Shown: positions 1 to 6,600, counted from the first letter of the stretch. The stretch: 14,797 nt of DNA from an uncultured Clostridia bacterium (GCA_947629805.1 CANRFE010000018.1:1-14797); one strand, 5' to 3'. The notes: generated by a model not told the origin, from the letters alone. Translations and numbers: made by a program.

Positions 1-68
1 AATACATATTTTGCAATAAGAACAATAAGAATAGAATAAATAAAAAACTTTCCAATTTCGAATCCCAT
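1..68 (-). CDS. Truncated gene, N-terminus of a small membrane-anchored protein
   Basis: A minus-strand reading frame opens with ATG at 66-68 and runs off the left edge without a stop. Only 22 residues are visible. They begin MGFEIGKFF and continue into a hydrophobic run of Ile, Leu, Val and Ala ending in KYV, as expected of an N-terminal membrane anchor. A good ribosome binding site (AAGGAG, complement of 73-78) lies five to six bases before the ATG. The gene is divergent from serS, and the T-rich stretch 79-150 separates them. I could not find a convincing promoter for it there. The family cannot be named from so short a piece; membrane insertion is an inference from hydrophobicity. Confidence 0.55.
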   Translation of the reverse strand, partial: MGFEIGKFFIYSILIVLIAKYV

Positions 69-154
69 ATTTTCTCCTTTTTTACTATATTTTCCCTTTT
101 CTTTCCTTTTATGCTTTCTTCTTTTAGTTTTTTTTCAAAAATTCAATATAGTCA

Positions 155-183
155 TTGAATTTATACTATTTTTATGCTAAAAT
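155..183 (+). promoter_or_regulatory. Promoter of serS-ysxC
   Basis: The -35 box is TTGAAT (155-160). After a 17-bp spacer comes an extended -10, TGcTAAAAT (175-183). The predicted transcript starts near 190, leaving a leader of only about 19 nt before the serS ATG at 209, which is too short for a T-box. The -35 box is the right arm of a 7-bp inverted repeat, ATTCAAT (141-147) and ATTGAAT (154-160), which may or may not be an operator. Confidence 0.75.
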
Positions 184-208
184 GTCAATATTAAAAAGAG
201 GTGTTTTT

Positions 209-1495
209 ATGATTGATATTAAATTTTTGAGGGAAAATCCAGAACTAGTAAAAGAAAATATCAAGAAAAAATTTCAAGATGCGAAACTTGGATTGGTAGA
301 CGAAGTGATAGAACTTGATAGCAAAAATAGAGAAATTAAATTAAAAGGCGATACACTTAGATCTTCTCGAAATACGCTTAGTAGTCAAATTGGAACTTTT
401 CTGAAAGAAGGAAAAAAAGAAGAAGCAGAAAAGATAAAACAAAAAGTAAAGCAAATTAATGAAGAATTACTAGAAAATGAAAAATTAGAAGAACAATATG
501 CTAAAGAAATTAAAATACGAATGATGAAAATTCCAAATATGCTTCATGAATCTGTTCCAATAGGAAAAGACGACAGTCAAAACGTAGAAATTCAAAAATA
601 TGGAGAACCTGTGGTTCCAAATTATGAAATTCCATTTCATGGAGAGATTTTAGAAAAGTTAAACGGAATTGATTTTGATTCCGCTCGCAGGGTAGCTGGA
701 AATGGTTTCTATTATTTAATAGGAAATATTGCTAGATTGCATTCTGCTGTTTTAACCTATGCAAGAGACTTTATGATAAACAAAGGCTTTACTTACTGCA
801 TTCCGCCTTATATGATTCGTTCTGATGTAGTAACAGGTGTTATGAGTTTCGAAGAAATGGATGCCATGATGTATAAAATAGAAGGGGAAGATTTATATTT
901 AATTGGTACCTCAGAACATTCTATGATTGGGAAATTTAAAGACCAACTATTAAAAAAAGAAAATCTACCTTATACTATGACTTCTTATTCTCCTTGCTTT
1001 CGAAAAGAAAAAGGTGCACATGGTTTAGAAGAACGTGGTATATACAGAATTCACCAATTCGAAAAACAAGAAATGATTGTTGTTTGCGAACCAGAAGAAA
1101 GCTACGAATGGTATAATAAAATGTGGAGTTATACAGTAGAATTATTTAGAAGTATGGATATTCCTGTTCGTACGTTAGAATGCTGTTCTGGAGATTTAGC
1201 AGACTTAAAAGCTAAAAGCTGTGACGTAGAAGCATGGAGCCCAAGACAAAAAAAATATTTTGAAGTAGGAAGTTGTTCTAACTTAACAGACGCACAAGCA
1301 CGTAGACTTGGTATTCGTATAAAAGGAGAAAAGGGAAATTATTATGCCCATACTCTAAATAATACCGTTGTTGCTCCTCCTCGCATGCTAATTGCTATTC
1401 TAGAAAATCATTATCAAGAAGACGGTAGCATTAGGATTCCAGAAGTTTTACGCCCTTATATGGGAGGATTAGAAAAAATAGAAAGTAAAAAATAG
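209..1495 (+). CDS. serS: Seryl-tRNA synthetase (SerRS)
   Basis: Charges tRNA-Ser with serine in the cytosol and also supplies Ser-tRNA for selenocysteine where that is used. The product is 428 aa, the usual length. Residues about 27-100 are the charged N-terminal coiled-coil arm that grips the tRNA long arm. The class II catalytic core follows. The TxE motif is TSE (about 234-236), motif 2 is FRKEKGAHG followed by RIHQFEKQE (about 264-288), and motif 3 is around PPRMLIAILENH (about 390-401). The start is set by AAAGAGG at 195-201 and by homology (MIDIKFLRENPE). A longer frame from a TTG at 155 would begin inside the -35 box. The serine pocket reads GTSEHS where many bacterial enzymes have PTAEVP, and the CSN region reads VGSCSNLTDAQARR. 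This looks like a variant subtype, not a defect. It is first in a two-gene operon, 13 bp ahead of ysxC. Confidence 0.97.
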   Translation: MIDIKFLRENPELVKENIKKKFQDAKLGLVDEVIELDSKNREIKLKGDTLRSSRNTLSSQIGTFLKEGKKEEAEKIKQKVKQINEELLENEKLEEQYAKEIKIRMMKIPNMLHESVPIGKDDSQNVEIQKYGEPVVPNYEIPFHGEILEKLNGIDFDSARRVAGNGFYYLIGNIARLHSAVLTYARDFMINKGFTYCIPPYMIRSDVVTGVMSFEEMDAMMYKIEGEDLYLIGTSEHSMIGKFKDQLLKKENLPYTMTSYSPCFRKEKGAHGLEERGIYRIHQFEKQEMIVVCEPEESYEWYNKMWSYTVELFRSMDIPVRTLECCSGDLADLKAKSCDVEAWSPRQKKYFEVGSCSNLTDAQARRLGIRIKGEKGNYYAHTLNNTVVAPPRMLIAILENHYQEDGSIRIPEVLRPYMGGLEKIESKK

Positions 1496-1508
1496 AAAGA
1501 GTAAAAAT

Positions 1509-2093
1509 ATGTTAATTAAAAATCCTGAATTCAAAATATCTGCTGTATCTCCAAAACAATATCCACAGAATAACCTGCCTCAAATCGTATTAGTAGGAAA
1601 ATCAAATGTAGGAAAATCTTCCTTTCTTAACACTATGGTAAATCGAAAAAATTTAGCTAGAACCAGCTCTGAGCCTGGCAAAACAAGGCAAATTAATTTC
1701 TATAGTATGGATAATTCTTTTTATTTTGTAGATTTACCTGGCTATGGATATAGTAAAATGGCAAAACAGGAACAAATACAAGTAGGAAATTTTATTGAAG
1801 AATATTTAAGAAAGAGCCAAAATATTGCTTTAATTATATTTTTATTAGATATTAGGCATGCCCCTACAGAAAACGACAAACTCATGTATCGTTATCTTAT
1901 GTATTGTCAAAAGCCTTGTATAGTGCTTTGCAATAAAGCTGACAAAATTGCTGTTACGAAAGTAGGCAAACAAGTAGAAGATTTGCAAAACCATTTAAAT
2001 CCATTAAAAGATTTGTTATTTTTACCGTTTTCCTCTGAAAGAAAAATTTATACAGAAGCAGTTTGGGAAGAAATTGAAAAATATCTTGCTTAA
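1509..2093 (+). CDS. ysxC: Ribosome-biogenesis GTPase YsxC/EngB
   Basis: A TrmE-Era-type GTPase of the EngB/YihA family that helps assemble the large (50S) ribosomal subunit and is essential in many Bacillota. At 194 aa it is full length. The G motifs are all visible: G1 GKSNVGKS (30-37), G2 around PGKTRQINF (56-64), G3 DLPGYG (75-80), G4 NKAD (142-145) and a G5-like FSSE (174-177). It follows serS by 13 bp with only a weak purine-rich binding site (GAAAGAG), so it is probably translated from the serS transcript. A hairpin terminator lies right after its stop. No anomalies were seen. Confidence 0.97.
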   Translation: MLIKNPEFKISAVSPKQYPQNNLPQIVLVGKSNVGKSSFLNTMVNRKNLARTSSEPGKTRQINFYSMDNSFYFVDLPGYGYSKMAKQEQIQVGNFIEEYLRKSQNIALIIFLLDIRHAPTENDKLMYRYLMYCQKPCIVLCNKADKIAVTKVGKQVEDLQNHLNPLKDLLFLPFSSERKIYTEAVWEEIEKYLA

Positions 2094-2108
2094 TTTCTAT
2101 AGGATTCC

Positions 2109-2138
2109 AAAAGGAAGTAGCAAAAACTACTTCCTTTT
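2109..2138. terminator. Bidirectional terminator between ysxC and the DUF951 gene
   Basis: A perfect 12-bp stem, AAAAGGAAGTAG (2109-2120) with CTACTTCCTTTT (2127-2138), closes a 6-nt loop CAAAAA. The run of A on the left and T on the right gives a short U tract in either direction. It lies between two convergent operons and overlaps the stop codon (2137-2139) of the minus-strand DUF951 gene by two bases. Confidence 0.85.
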
Positions 2139-2328
2139 ATGATTCCTCTTTTTGTTCTATTTTTTTCGTTATCCTTTTCAAAGCTTTTTGTCTTTCCATT
2201 GTAATGCTATGTCCACATCCTAAACATTTTAACTTAAAATCTACACCCACTCTTGTAAGTTCCCACAATTTACTGCCACATGGATGTTCCTTTTTTGTTC
2301 TTACTATATCTCCTACTTTGAATTCCAT
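2137..2328 (-). CDS. DUF951 family small protein
   Basis: A 63-aa cytosolic protein matching the DUF951 (YyzM-like) pattern: FKVGDIVRTKKEHPCG, then LWELTRVGVDFKLKCLGCGH, then a basic tail. The Cys of HPCG and the two Cys of CLGC may bind a metal; that is inference. I chose the ATG at 2326-2328 because GAGG (complement of 2338-2341) stands nine bases upstream and the family begins with M-x-F/Y-K-V-G-D. A frame starting at 2373 would overlap the end of gltX and lacks a comparable site. It lies 22 bp downstream of gltX, probably on the same transcript. DUF951 genes are common in Bacillota near translation and chromosome-partition genes; the function is unknown. Confidence 0.85.
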   Translation of the reverse strand: MEFKVGDIVRTKKEHPCGSKLWELTRVGVDFKLKCLGCGHSITMERQKALKRITKKIEQKEES

Positions 2329-2350
2329 ATCTATTTTCCTCAACAACTCT

Positions 2351-4003
2351 TTATTTTTCCATTGCTTTTTCAAAACGTTTTTCTATTTTTTCTTTTCCTA
2401 AAACTTGCATAATTTCATATAAATCTGGTGTATTACTTCTAGAAGTAAGAGCAACTCGTAATACGGTACTAATATCTCCTACATGTCCTGGCCATTTTTC
2501 TGGTTCTTTTTTCCACTCTTTTACTTCTCTTGCATAACCAAGTTCTTCTGCTAAATCTTTGATTTTATCAAACCAAGTTTGTTTGTCGTCTTTTTCTTCA
2601 TAATACTTTTCCAAATACAAGGTTAGAATCCTTTTTATTGTTTCTTTATCTGTTATTTTTTGATATTCATATTGTTTTGGTTCTTTATAAAATTCTTCTT
2701 CGTACATATAGGAAATATTTTCTTTTACATCTGACCATTTTGCAATGTCTTTTCTAGGTTTTACATTTCCTCTTTCAATACCAAATACTTTTAATGCATA
2801 AGTTTTATCTTGTAATAGTTGAAATAACTCTTCATCATAGTTTTTTGCCCAATTTTGTGCTTCTTCATAAATTTGCTCTGCTGTGTATTTAGAAATAACG
2901 GTTTTGGCAATATCCAAAATTTTTACAATGTCAAATAAAGCTCCACTTACACTCATTTTATTTAACTGCAATTCAAATTCCTCTATACTAGCATTTGGGT
3001 TTTGTTTTCTCCAAGTTTCAAAATTAGAATTTGCAATATTAAGCAAGTATTCTACTACCGCTTCTTTTGGTACCCCAATTTCTGTATAATAACTTACCGC
3101 TGCTTCTGGGTCTTTACGCTTACTAAGCTTACGTTTGCCTCCTTCGTCTTCTTTCATAATTGGTGCAATATGAGCATATTTTGGAGTTTGGAAGCCTAAC
3201 ATTTGAAATAATTGCAAATGTAGTGGTATAGAAGACAACCATTCATCTCCACGAATAACATGCGTTGTTCCCATTAAATGATCATCCACTGCATGTGCAA
3301 AATGATAAGTTGGAAGTCCATCTGCTTTAATAAGTACAATGTCTTGATCGTTTTCTGGAAAATCTACATTTCCTTTTATAATATCATGATGTTTAATTTT
3401 TCTGTCTTCTCTTCCTTCTGATTTCAAACGAATAATATAAGGGTCTCCCTTTTTTATTCGTTCTGCTGCTTCTTCTAAAGTTAAATTTCTATATTTTGCC
3501 CAAACTCCATAATACCCTGGTCTAATTTTGGCTGCTTCTTGTTTTTGTCTCATTTCTTCTAATTCTTCTGGTGTGGCAAAACATGGATAAGCTTTCCCTT
3601 GTTCTAGTAAATATTTTGCATAAGATTGATAAATATCTTTTCTTAAGGATTGTTTATAAGGACCATAATTTCCTATTTCTTGTGTCTCACTTATCATTCC
3701 TTCATCTGGTGTTAACCCAAAGTCTTTTAAAGAAGCAAGGATTCCCGTTACTCCATTTTCCACTTCTCTTTTTTGGTCGGTATCTTCTACTCTTAAAAAG
3801 AATACACCACCTGTTTGTTTTGCCATTTTTCTAGCAATGACTACTTGGTATAAAGAGCCTAAGTGAACAAATCCTGTTGGACTTGGAGCAAATCTTGTTA
3901 CAATCGCTCCTTCTGGTAAATTTCTCTTTTTATATTTTTCTTCATAATAAGAAATAGGTTTTGCTTCTGGAAATATGAAATTTGCTAATTCTTGATAATT
4001 CAT
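2351..4003 (-). CDS. gltX: Glutamyl-tRNA synthetase (GluRS)
   Basis: Charges tRNA-Glu with glutamate in the cytosol. Whether it also mischarges tRNA-Gln for the GatCAB route cannot be told from this window. The protein is 550 aa, longer than the roughly 480 aa of many bacterial GluRS but normal for the clostridial type. It has an N-terminal lead of about 35 residues, then the class I Rossmann core with FAPSPTGFVHLGS (38-50, HLGS in the HIGH position). RVEDTDQKR (71-79) follows, and the KMSKS-type loop is KLSKR (292-296). The helical anticodon-binding part fills the C-terminal 200 residues. AGAGGAAG precedes the ATG by about seven bases. It is first in a two-gene unit with the DUF951 gene, and its promoter (4041-4069) gives a leader of about 31 nt. 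Confidence 0.97.
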   Translation of the reverse strand: MNYQELANFIFPEAKPISYYEEKYKKRNLPEGAIVTRFAPSPTGFVHLGSLYQVVIARKMAKQTGGVFFLRVEDTDQKREVENGVTGILASLKDFGLTPDEGMISETQEIGNYGPYKQSLRKDIYQSYAKYLLEQGKAYPCFATPEELEEMRQKQEAAKIRPGYYGVWAKYRNLTLEEAAERIKKGDPYIIRLKSEGREDRKIKHHDIIKGNVDFPENDQDIVLIKADGLPTYHFAHAVDDHLMGTTHVIRGDEWLSSIPLHLQLFQMLGFQTPKYAHIAPIMKEDEGGKRKLSKRKDPEAAVSYYTEIGVPKEAVVEYLLNIANSNFETWRKQNPNASIEEFELQLNKMSVSGALFDIVKILDIAKTVISKYTAEQIYEEAQNWAKNYDEELFQLLQDKTYALKVFGIERGNVKPRKDIAKWSDVKENISYMYEEEFYKEPKQYEYQKITDKETIKRILTLYLEKYYEEKDDKQTWFDKIKDLAEELGYAREVKEWKKEPEKWPGHVGDISTVLRVALTSRSNTPDLYEIMQVLGKEKIEKRFEKAMEK

Positions 4004-4040
4004 TGTTTTCTTCCTCTCTGTGGTTGTTTTTTATTTTTTG

Positions 4041-4069
4041 ATTATAGCAAATTTTATTGTATTTTACAA
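4041..4069 (-). promoter_or_regulatory. Promoter of gltX
   Basis: On the minus strand the -35 box is TTGTAA (complement of 4064-4069). After a 17-bp spacer comes an extended consensus -10, TGCTATAAT, with TATAAT the complement of 4041-4046. Transcription would start near 4034. Confidence 0.75.
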
Positions 4070-4076
4070 GAGTTCT

Positions 4077-4104
4077 AAATCAATTTATTTGCTTTTATTG
4101 ATTT
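4077..4104. promoter_or_regulatory. Inverted repeat between divergent promoters, possible operator
   Basis: AAATCAAT (4077-4084) and ATTGATTT (4097-4104) are perfect 8-bp inverted arms separated by 12 bp. They sit between the two divergent -35 boxes, and the right arm covers the -35 (4098-4103) of the small plus-strand gene. Spacing and position fit a dimeric regulator site, but such repeats also arise by chance in AT-rich DNA. No regulator is identified. Confidence 0.3.
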
Positions 4105-4126
4105 TTATGTAAATTTATGTTATAAT
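4098..4126 (+). promoter_or_regulatory. Promoter of the 43-codon gene
   Basis: The -35 box is TTGATT (4098-4103). A 17-bp spacer leads to an extended consensus -10, TGtTATAAT, with TATAAT at 4121-4126. Transcription would start near 4133, about 25 nt before the ATG at 4158. Confidence 0.8.
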
Positions 4127-4157
4127 GAATTTATTCTTTGAATAGGAGGTTACGAAC

Positions 4158-4289
4158 ATGAAGACAACAAATCGGAAAACTGTAGAAAAAAAGGATCTTG
4201 ATGCTATTGTTCGTAAACAGTTACTTCAAAAAGAGTTTAATACAAAAAAAGATAGTTTATCCGCACTTTACTCTTTGGCTAAGAAGTAA
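4158..4289 (+). CDS. Small protein of unknown function, 43 aa
   Basis: An open frame of 43 codons beginning MKTTNRKTVEKKDLDAIV and ending in SALYSLAKK, with TAA at 4287-4289. The case that it is real rests on the upstream signals: an ideal AGGAGG (4144-4149) eight bases before the ATG, and a consensus extended promoter 17/17 in spacing. The product is basic (13 Lys/Arg in 43), soluble, with no membrane segment or cysteine, and probably helical with a disordered N-terminus. GC (about 30%) matches the neighbours. I do not recognise a family. It is divergent from gltX and convergent with the 49-codon gene; the 3' ends face each other across three hairpins. Confidence 0.65.
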   Translation: MKTTNRKTVEKKDLDAIVRKQLLQKEFNTKKDSLSALYSLAKK

Positions 4290-4296
4290 CCAAAAA

Positions 4297-4317
4297 AGCT
4301 CCCATTTATTGGGAACT
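4297..4317 (-). terminator. Distal terminator hairpin of the 49-codon gene
   Basis: In minus-strand RNA, AGTTCCCA pairs with TGGGAGCT (8 bp including one G-U) around a 5-nt loop and is followed by six T (complement of 4292-4297). On the plus strand the same position is a C-A mismatch and no T tract follows, so it works as a terminator only for minus-strand transcripts. It backs up the stronger hairpin at 4337-4369. Confidence 0.6.
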
Positions 4318-4336
4318 CCCTTTATGGAAAAAAAGA

Positions 4337-4369
4337 TACCCCTTCGTTCCAAAATGAAACGAAGGGGTA
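4337..4369. terminator. Strong terminator hairpin between the two small genes
   Basis: A perfect 12-bp stem, TACCCCTTCGTT (4337-4348) with AACGAAGGGGTA (4358-4369), closes a 9-nt loop. In the minus direction it is followed by TC and seven T (complement of 4328-4334), a typical intrinsic terminator for the 49-codon gene. In the plus direction only ATCTTT follows, so it is at best a weak terminator for the 43-codon gene. Confidence 0.85.
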
Positions 4370-4376
4370 ATCTTTG

Positions 4377-4404
4377 CTATGCAAAAAAATTATCTTTTGC
4401 ATAG
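4377..4404. repeat. Third hairpin of the array
   Basis: CTATGCAAAA (4377-4386) and TTTTGCATAG (4395-4404) form a perfect 10-bp inverted repeat with an 8-nt A/T-rich loop. It starts five bases after the stop of the 49-codon gene. No T tract follows on either strand, so it does not look like a terminator itself. It could protect the 3' end of the mRNA or belong to a structured RNA. Confidence 0.5.
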
Positions 4405-4408
4405 GGAG

Positions 4409-4558
4409 TTAGAAGGACTCGAGATAGTCCACCAGCTCACACAGATCGTCTAACCGCTTCACAAAGCGATCTACCAATCCGTCGAAGCCTACCTTGACCA
4501 TAAAGTCCTCTACGGACATCCCATCCTTCATTGCTGCCTCTTTAATTTTCTGTGCCAT
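4409..4558 (-). CDS. Small protein of unknown function, 49 aa, high-GC gene
   Basis: An open frame of 49 codons with TAA at 4409-4411. AAGGAGG (complement of 4567-4573) stands eight bases before the ATG at 4556-4558, the preferred start. Another ATG at 4562-4564 is only two bases from the site and would add Met-Gly. The product begins MAQKIKEAAMKDGMSVEDF and ends in LVDYLESF. It is acidic, probably one or two amphipathic helices, with a single Cys and no membrane segment. Codon use (CTG, GTG, CGG, CTC, GAC, GAG) and GC of about 47% contrast with about 30% around it, which suggests recent acquisition or strong codon selection. It has its own promoter and tandem terminators, so it is a single-gene unit. 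I do not recognise a family. Confidence 0.7.
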   Translation of the reverse strand: MAQKIKEAAMKDGMSVEDFMVKVGFDGLVDRFVKRLDDLCELVDYLESF

Positions 4559-4594
4559 TCCCATTTCCTCCTTGGAATATTTTTTTGTACTTAT

Positions 4595-4623
4595 ATTATA
4601 ACATATTTGTTCTAAAAATGCAA
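4595..4623 (-). promoter_or_regulatory. Promoter of the 49-codon gene
   Basis: The -35 box is TTGCAT (complement of 4618-4623). A 17-bp spacer leads to an extended consensus -10, TGTTATAAT, with TATAAT the complement of 4595-4600. It begins 11 bp after the rnj stop. Transcription would start near 4588, about 30 nt before the start codon. I saw no terminator between rnj and this promoter, so read-through from rnj could add to expression. Confidence 0.75.
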
Positions 4624-4634
4624 ATTTCTGTTTT

Positions 4635-6500
4635 CTATAAAGACATAATGATAGGTAGTATCATTGGATTTCTTTTGGTTTTTTGGAAAATATAGTCTCG
4701 AATATGGTCTTTTAAGGTTGATTTAATGGTTGACCAATCACGAATTCCTCTATTTTCTAAAAGTTGTACTTCTTCTCGAATAAATCTTTTTACTTCATCC
4801 ATTAAGTTTTCAGATTCTTTTACATAAACAAATCCTCTCGAAATAACATCTGGTCCTGCTACAATTTCTCCTGTTGCTTGATCCATGGTCATAACAATAA
4901 CAATTAAACCATCTTGGGATAAATGCTGTCTATCGCGAAGTACGACATTTCCTACATCTCCTACTCCATAGCCATCTACTAAAATTTTGCCAGATGGTAC
5001 GCTTCCTGTTTGTTTTGCTTCTTGTTCATTCATTTCAATAATACGCCCATTGGTACTCATGAAAATATTTTTTGGTTCTATTCCCATCATTTTAGCTGTT
5101 TCACTATGCGCCATTAATTGTCTATATTCTCCGTGAACAGGAATAAAATATTTTGGTTTTGTAAGTGCTAAAATTAATTTTTGTTCCTCTTGACAAGCAT
5201 GCCCTGATACGTGAATATCAGCAAGAGCACTATAAACTACCTCTGCACCAATTTGTAATAAATCATCAATAACTTTTGATACAGATTTTTCATTTCCTGG
5301 AATTGGATTGGCTGATATAATAATTAAGTCATTTGGAGTAATTACAATTTTTTTGTGTTCTCCTGCAGCCATTCTTGTTAAGGCAGACATCGTTTCTCCT
5401 TGACTTCCTGTTGTAATAATAACTAATTGTTCATCCGTATAAGCATGAATTCTATCAATATCTATAAAAACATTTTCTGGTACTGTAATGTAACCCAATT
5501 GTTTTGCTGTTTCTATCATATTAATCATACTTCTTCCACAAACTGCAATTTTTCTACCATTCGCAACAGAAGCATTCACAATTTGTTGTACACGATGTAC
5601 ATTAGAAGCAAAAGTAGCTACTACAATTCTTTTTTTGCAATTAACAAACAATTTGTCTAATTCTTGCCCTACTGTTCTTTCCGACATGGTATAGCCCTTT
5701 CTTTCTGCATTGGTACTATCCGATAATAAAGCTAATACTCCTTTACTTCCAATTTCTGCTAAACGAGCTAAATCGGTTGTTTCACTATTAATTGGTGTAT
5801 AATCTATCTTAAAGTCTCCTGTATGAACAACGGTTCCAACTGGTGTATAAATGGCAAGCATAACAGCATCTGGAATACTATGACAGCTTCGTATAAATTC
5901 TACTTTCATTTTTCCAAAATGAATTGTTTGCCCTGCTTCTATTTCTTGTAATTTCGTACTTCTTAATAGTTTATGTTCTTCTAATTTACTTTTAATAAGC
6001 CCTAATGTTAACCTCGTTCCATAAATAGGAACATTAATTTGTTTTAAAATATAAGGAATTGCCCCTATATGATCTTCGTGCCCATGCGTAATAACAAAAC
6101 CTTTTATTTTTTCTTTATTTCTTTCCAAATAAGTAACATCTGGAATTACTAGGTCAACTCCTAACATATCATCTGTTGGAAATTCTAGCCCACAATCTAC
6201 AATAATGATTTCCTCTTCATATTCAAAAATAGTCATATTATTTCCAATTTCCTCTAGTCCTCCTAAAGGAATTATTTTTAAGTTTGCCTTTTTGAATTCA
6301 AAGTTCGTTTGTTTGGAAATATAATTTCTTTTCGTAGTTCTTCTTTTGGTTTCTGGTTTTCCTTTTCCTATTTCTTTGTTCTCTATTTTTTCAAACCCTT
6401 CTACTACCACATTTTCCTTTACTTTTTTTTCCTTACTTTGCATATTACGATGGTAAGGTCTCCTTGTTTTTTTTGCATTTTCTCTGTTTTCTTCTTGCAT
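4635..6500 (-). CDS. rnj: Ribonuclease J (metallo-beta-lactamase/beta-CASP RNase)
   Basis: A zinc-dependent 5'-to-3' exo- and endoribonuclease that matures 16S rRNA and turns over mRNA in Bacillota. The protein is 621 aa. Residues 1 to about 71 are a Lys/Arg/Glu-rich, probably disordered extension not present in the 555-aa Bacillus enzymes. The catalytic core begins at LKIIPLGGLEEIG (about 74-86). Metal ligands are visible: HGHEDH (139-144), H207 in RSCHSIPDAV, and D229 in HTGDFKID. The beta-CASP domain follows SDSTNAER (260-267), with VSGHACQEEQ and PVHGEYRQL farther on. It ends in KTKRNPMILPIIMSL, close to the family ending. GGAGAG precedes the ATG by about 11 bases, with an A-rich gap. The best promoter lies about 300 bp upstream, so its leader is unusually long. 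The extension may bind RNA or partners; that is inference. Confidence 0.96.
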   Translation of the reverse strand: MQEENRENAKKTRRPYHRNMQSKEKKVKENVVVEGFEKIENKEIGKGKPETKRRTTKRNYISKQTNFEFKKANLKIIPLGGLEEIGNNMTIFEYEEEIIIVDCGLEFPTDDMLGVDLVIPDVTYLERNKEKIKGFVITHGHEDHIGAIPYILKQINVPIYGTRLTLGLIKSKLEEHKLLRSTKLQEIEAGQTIHFGKMKVEFIRSCHSIPDAVMLAIYTPVGTVVHTGDFKIDYTPINSETTDLARLAEIGSKGVLALLSDSTNAERKGYTMSERTVGQELDKLFVNCKKRIVVATFASNVHRVQQIVNASVANGRKIAVCGRSMINMIETAKQLGYITVPENVFIDIDRIHAYTDEQLVIITTGSQGETMSALTRMAAGEHKKIVITPNDLIIISANPIPGNEKSVSKVIDDLLQIGAEVVYSALADIHVSGHACQEEQKLILALTKPKYFIPVHGEYRQLMAHSETAKMMGIEPKNIFMSTNGRIIEMNEQEAKQTGSVPSGKILVDGYGVGDVGNVVLRDRQHLSQDGLIVIVMTMDQATGEIVAGPDVISRGFVYVKESENLMDEVKRFIREEVQLLENRGIRDWSTIKSTLKDHIRDYIFQKTKRNPMILPIIMSL

Positions 6501-6540
6501 TTTCTCTTTTTCTCTCCTTTTTCTAGGTTTGTATTTAAAT

Positions 6541-6600
6541 TTATATTTTCACCACAAAACGAGAAAAAATAGTTATAAAACTATTTTGATTCTGTTTCAT
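6541..6600 (-). CDS. Possible 19-codon upstream reading frame in the rnj leader
   Basis: ATG (6598-6600) to TAA (6541-6543) encodes MKQNQNSFITIFSRFVVKI. A short AAGGA stands about seven to eight bases before the ATG, which is plausible but not strong. The frame spans the A/U hairpin at 6566-6587, so its translation would open that structure. Its stop is 40 bp ahead of the rnj ATG. It may be chance, since short frames are common in such DNA. Confidence 0.25.
   Translation of the reverse strand: MKQNQNSFITIFSRFVVKI
6566..6587 (-). terminator. Possible attenuator hairpin in the rnj leader
   Basis: AAAATAGTT (6566-6574) and AACTATTTT (6579-6587) form a perfect 9-bp stem with a 4-nt loop. In the minus direction the right arm runs straight into further T residues, giving six T in a row. 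The stem has only two G-C pairs, so it is a weak terminator at best, but position inside a long leader fits attenuation. Inference only. Confidence 0.3.

Noticed and set aside
69..150. A divergent promoter for the truncated left-edge gene
   Set aside because: TTGAAT on the minus strand (146-141) has AAGAAG at the -10 distance, and no other -35/-10 pair was convincing.
141..183. T-box or other long leader controlling serS or gltX
   Set aside because: The predicted leaders are only about 19 and 31 nt, too short for a T-box, and no T-box sequence (UGGN' region) was seen.
155..208. A longer serS frame beginning at a TTG at 155
   Set aside because: The TTG lies in the -35 box and the added 18 residues lack family similarity. 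AAAGAGG sits correctly before the ATG at 209.
2329..2373. Longer start for the DUF951 gene
   Set aside because: It would overlap the end of gltX, add 15 residues unlike the family, and lacks the GAGG site that precedes 2328.
4198..4404. A 68-codon plus-strand frame overlapping the 43-codon gene
   Set aside because: No ribosome binding site, starts inside the 43-codon gene and runs through two hairpins, including most of the terminator array.
4158..4558. Known toxin-antitoxin pair
   Set aside because: Neither product resembles a known toxin or antitoxin, neither has a membrane segment typical of type I toxins, and each has its own promoter; kept only as a speculative finding.
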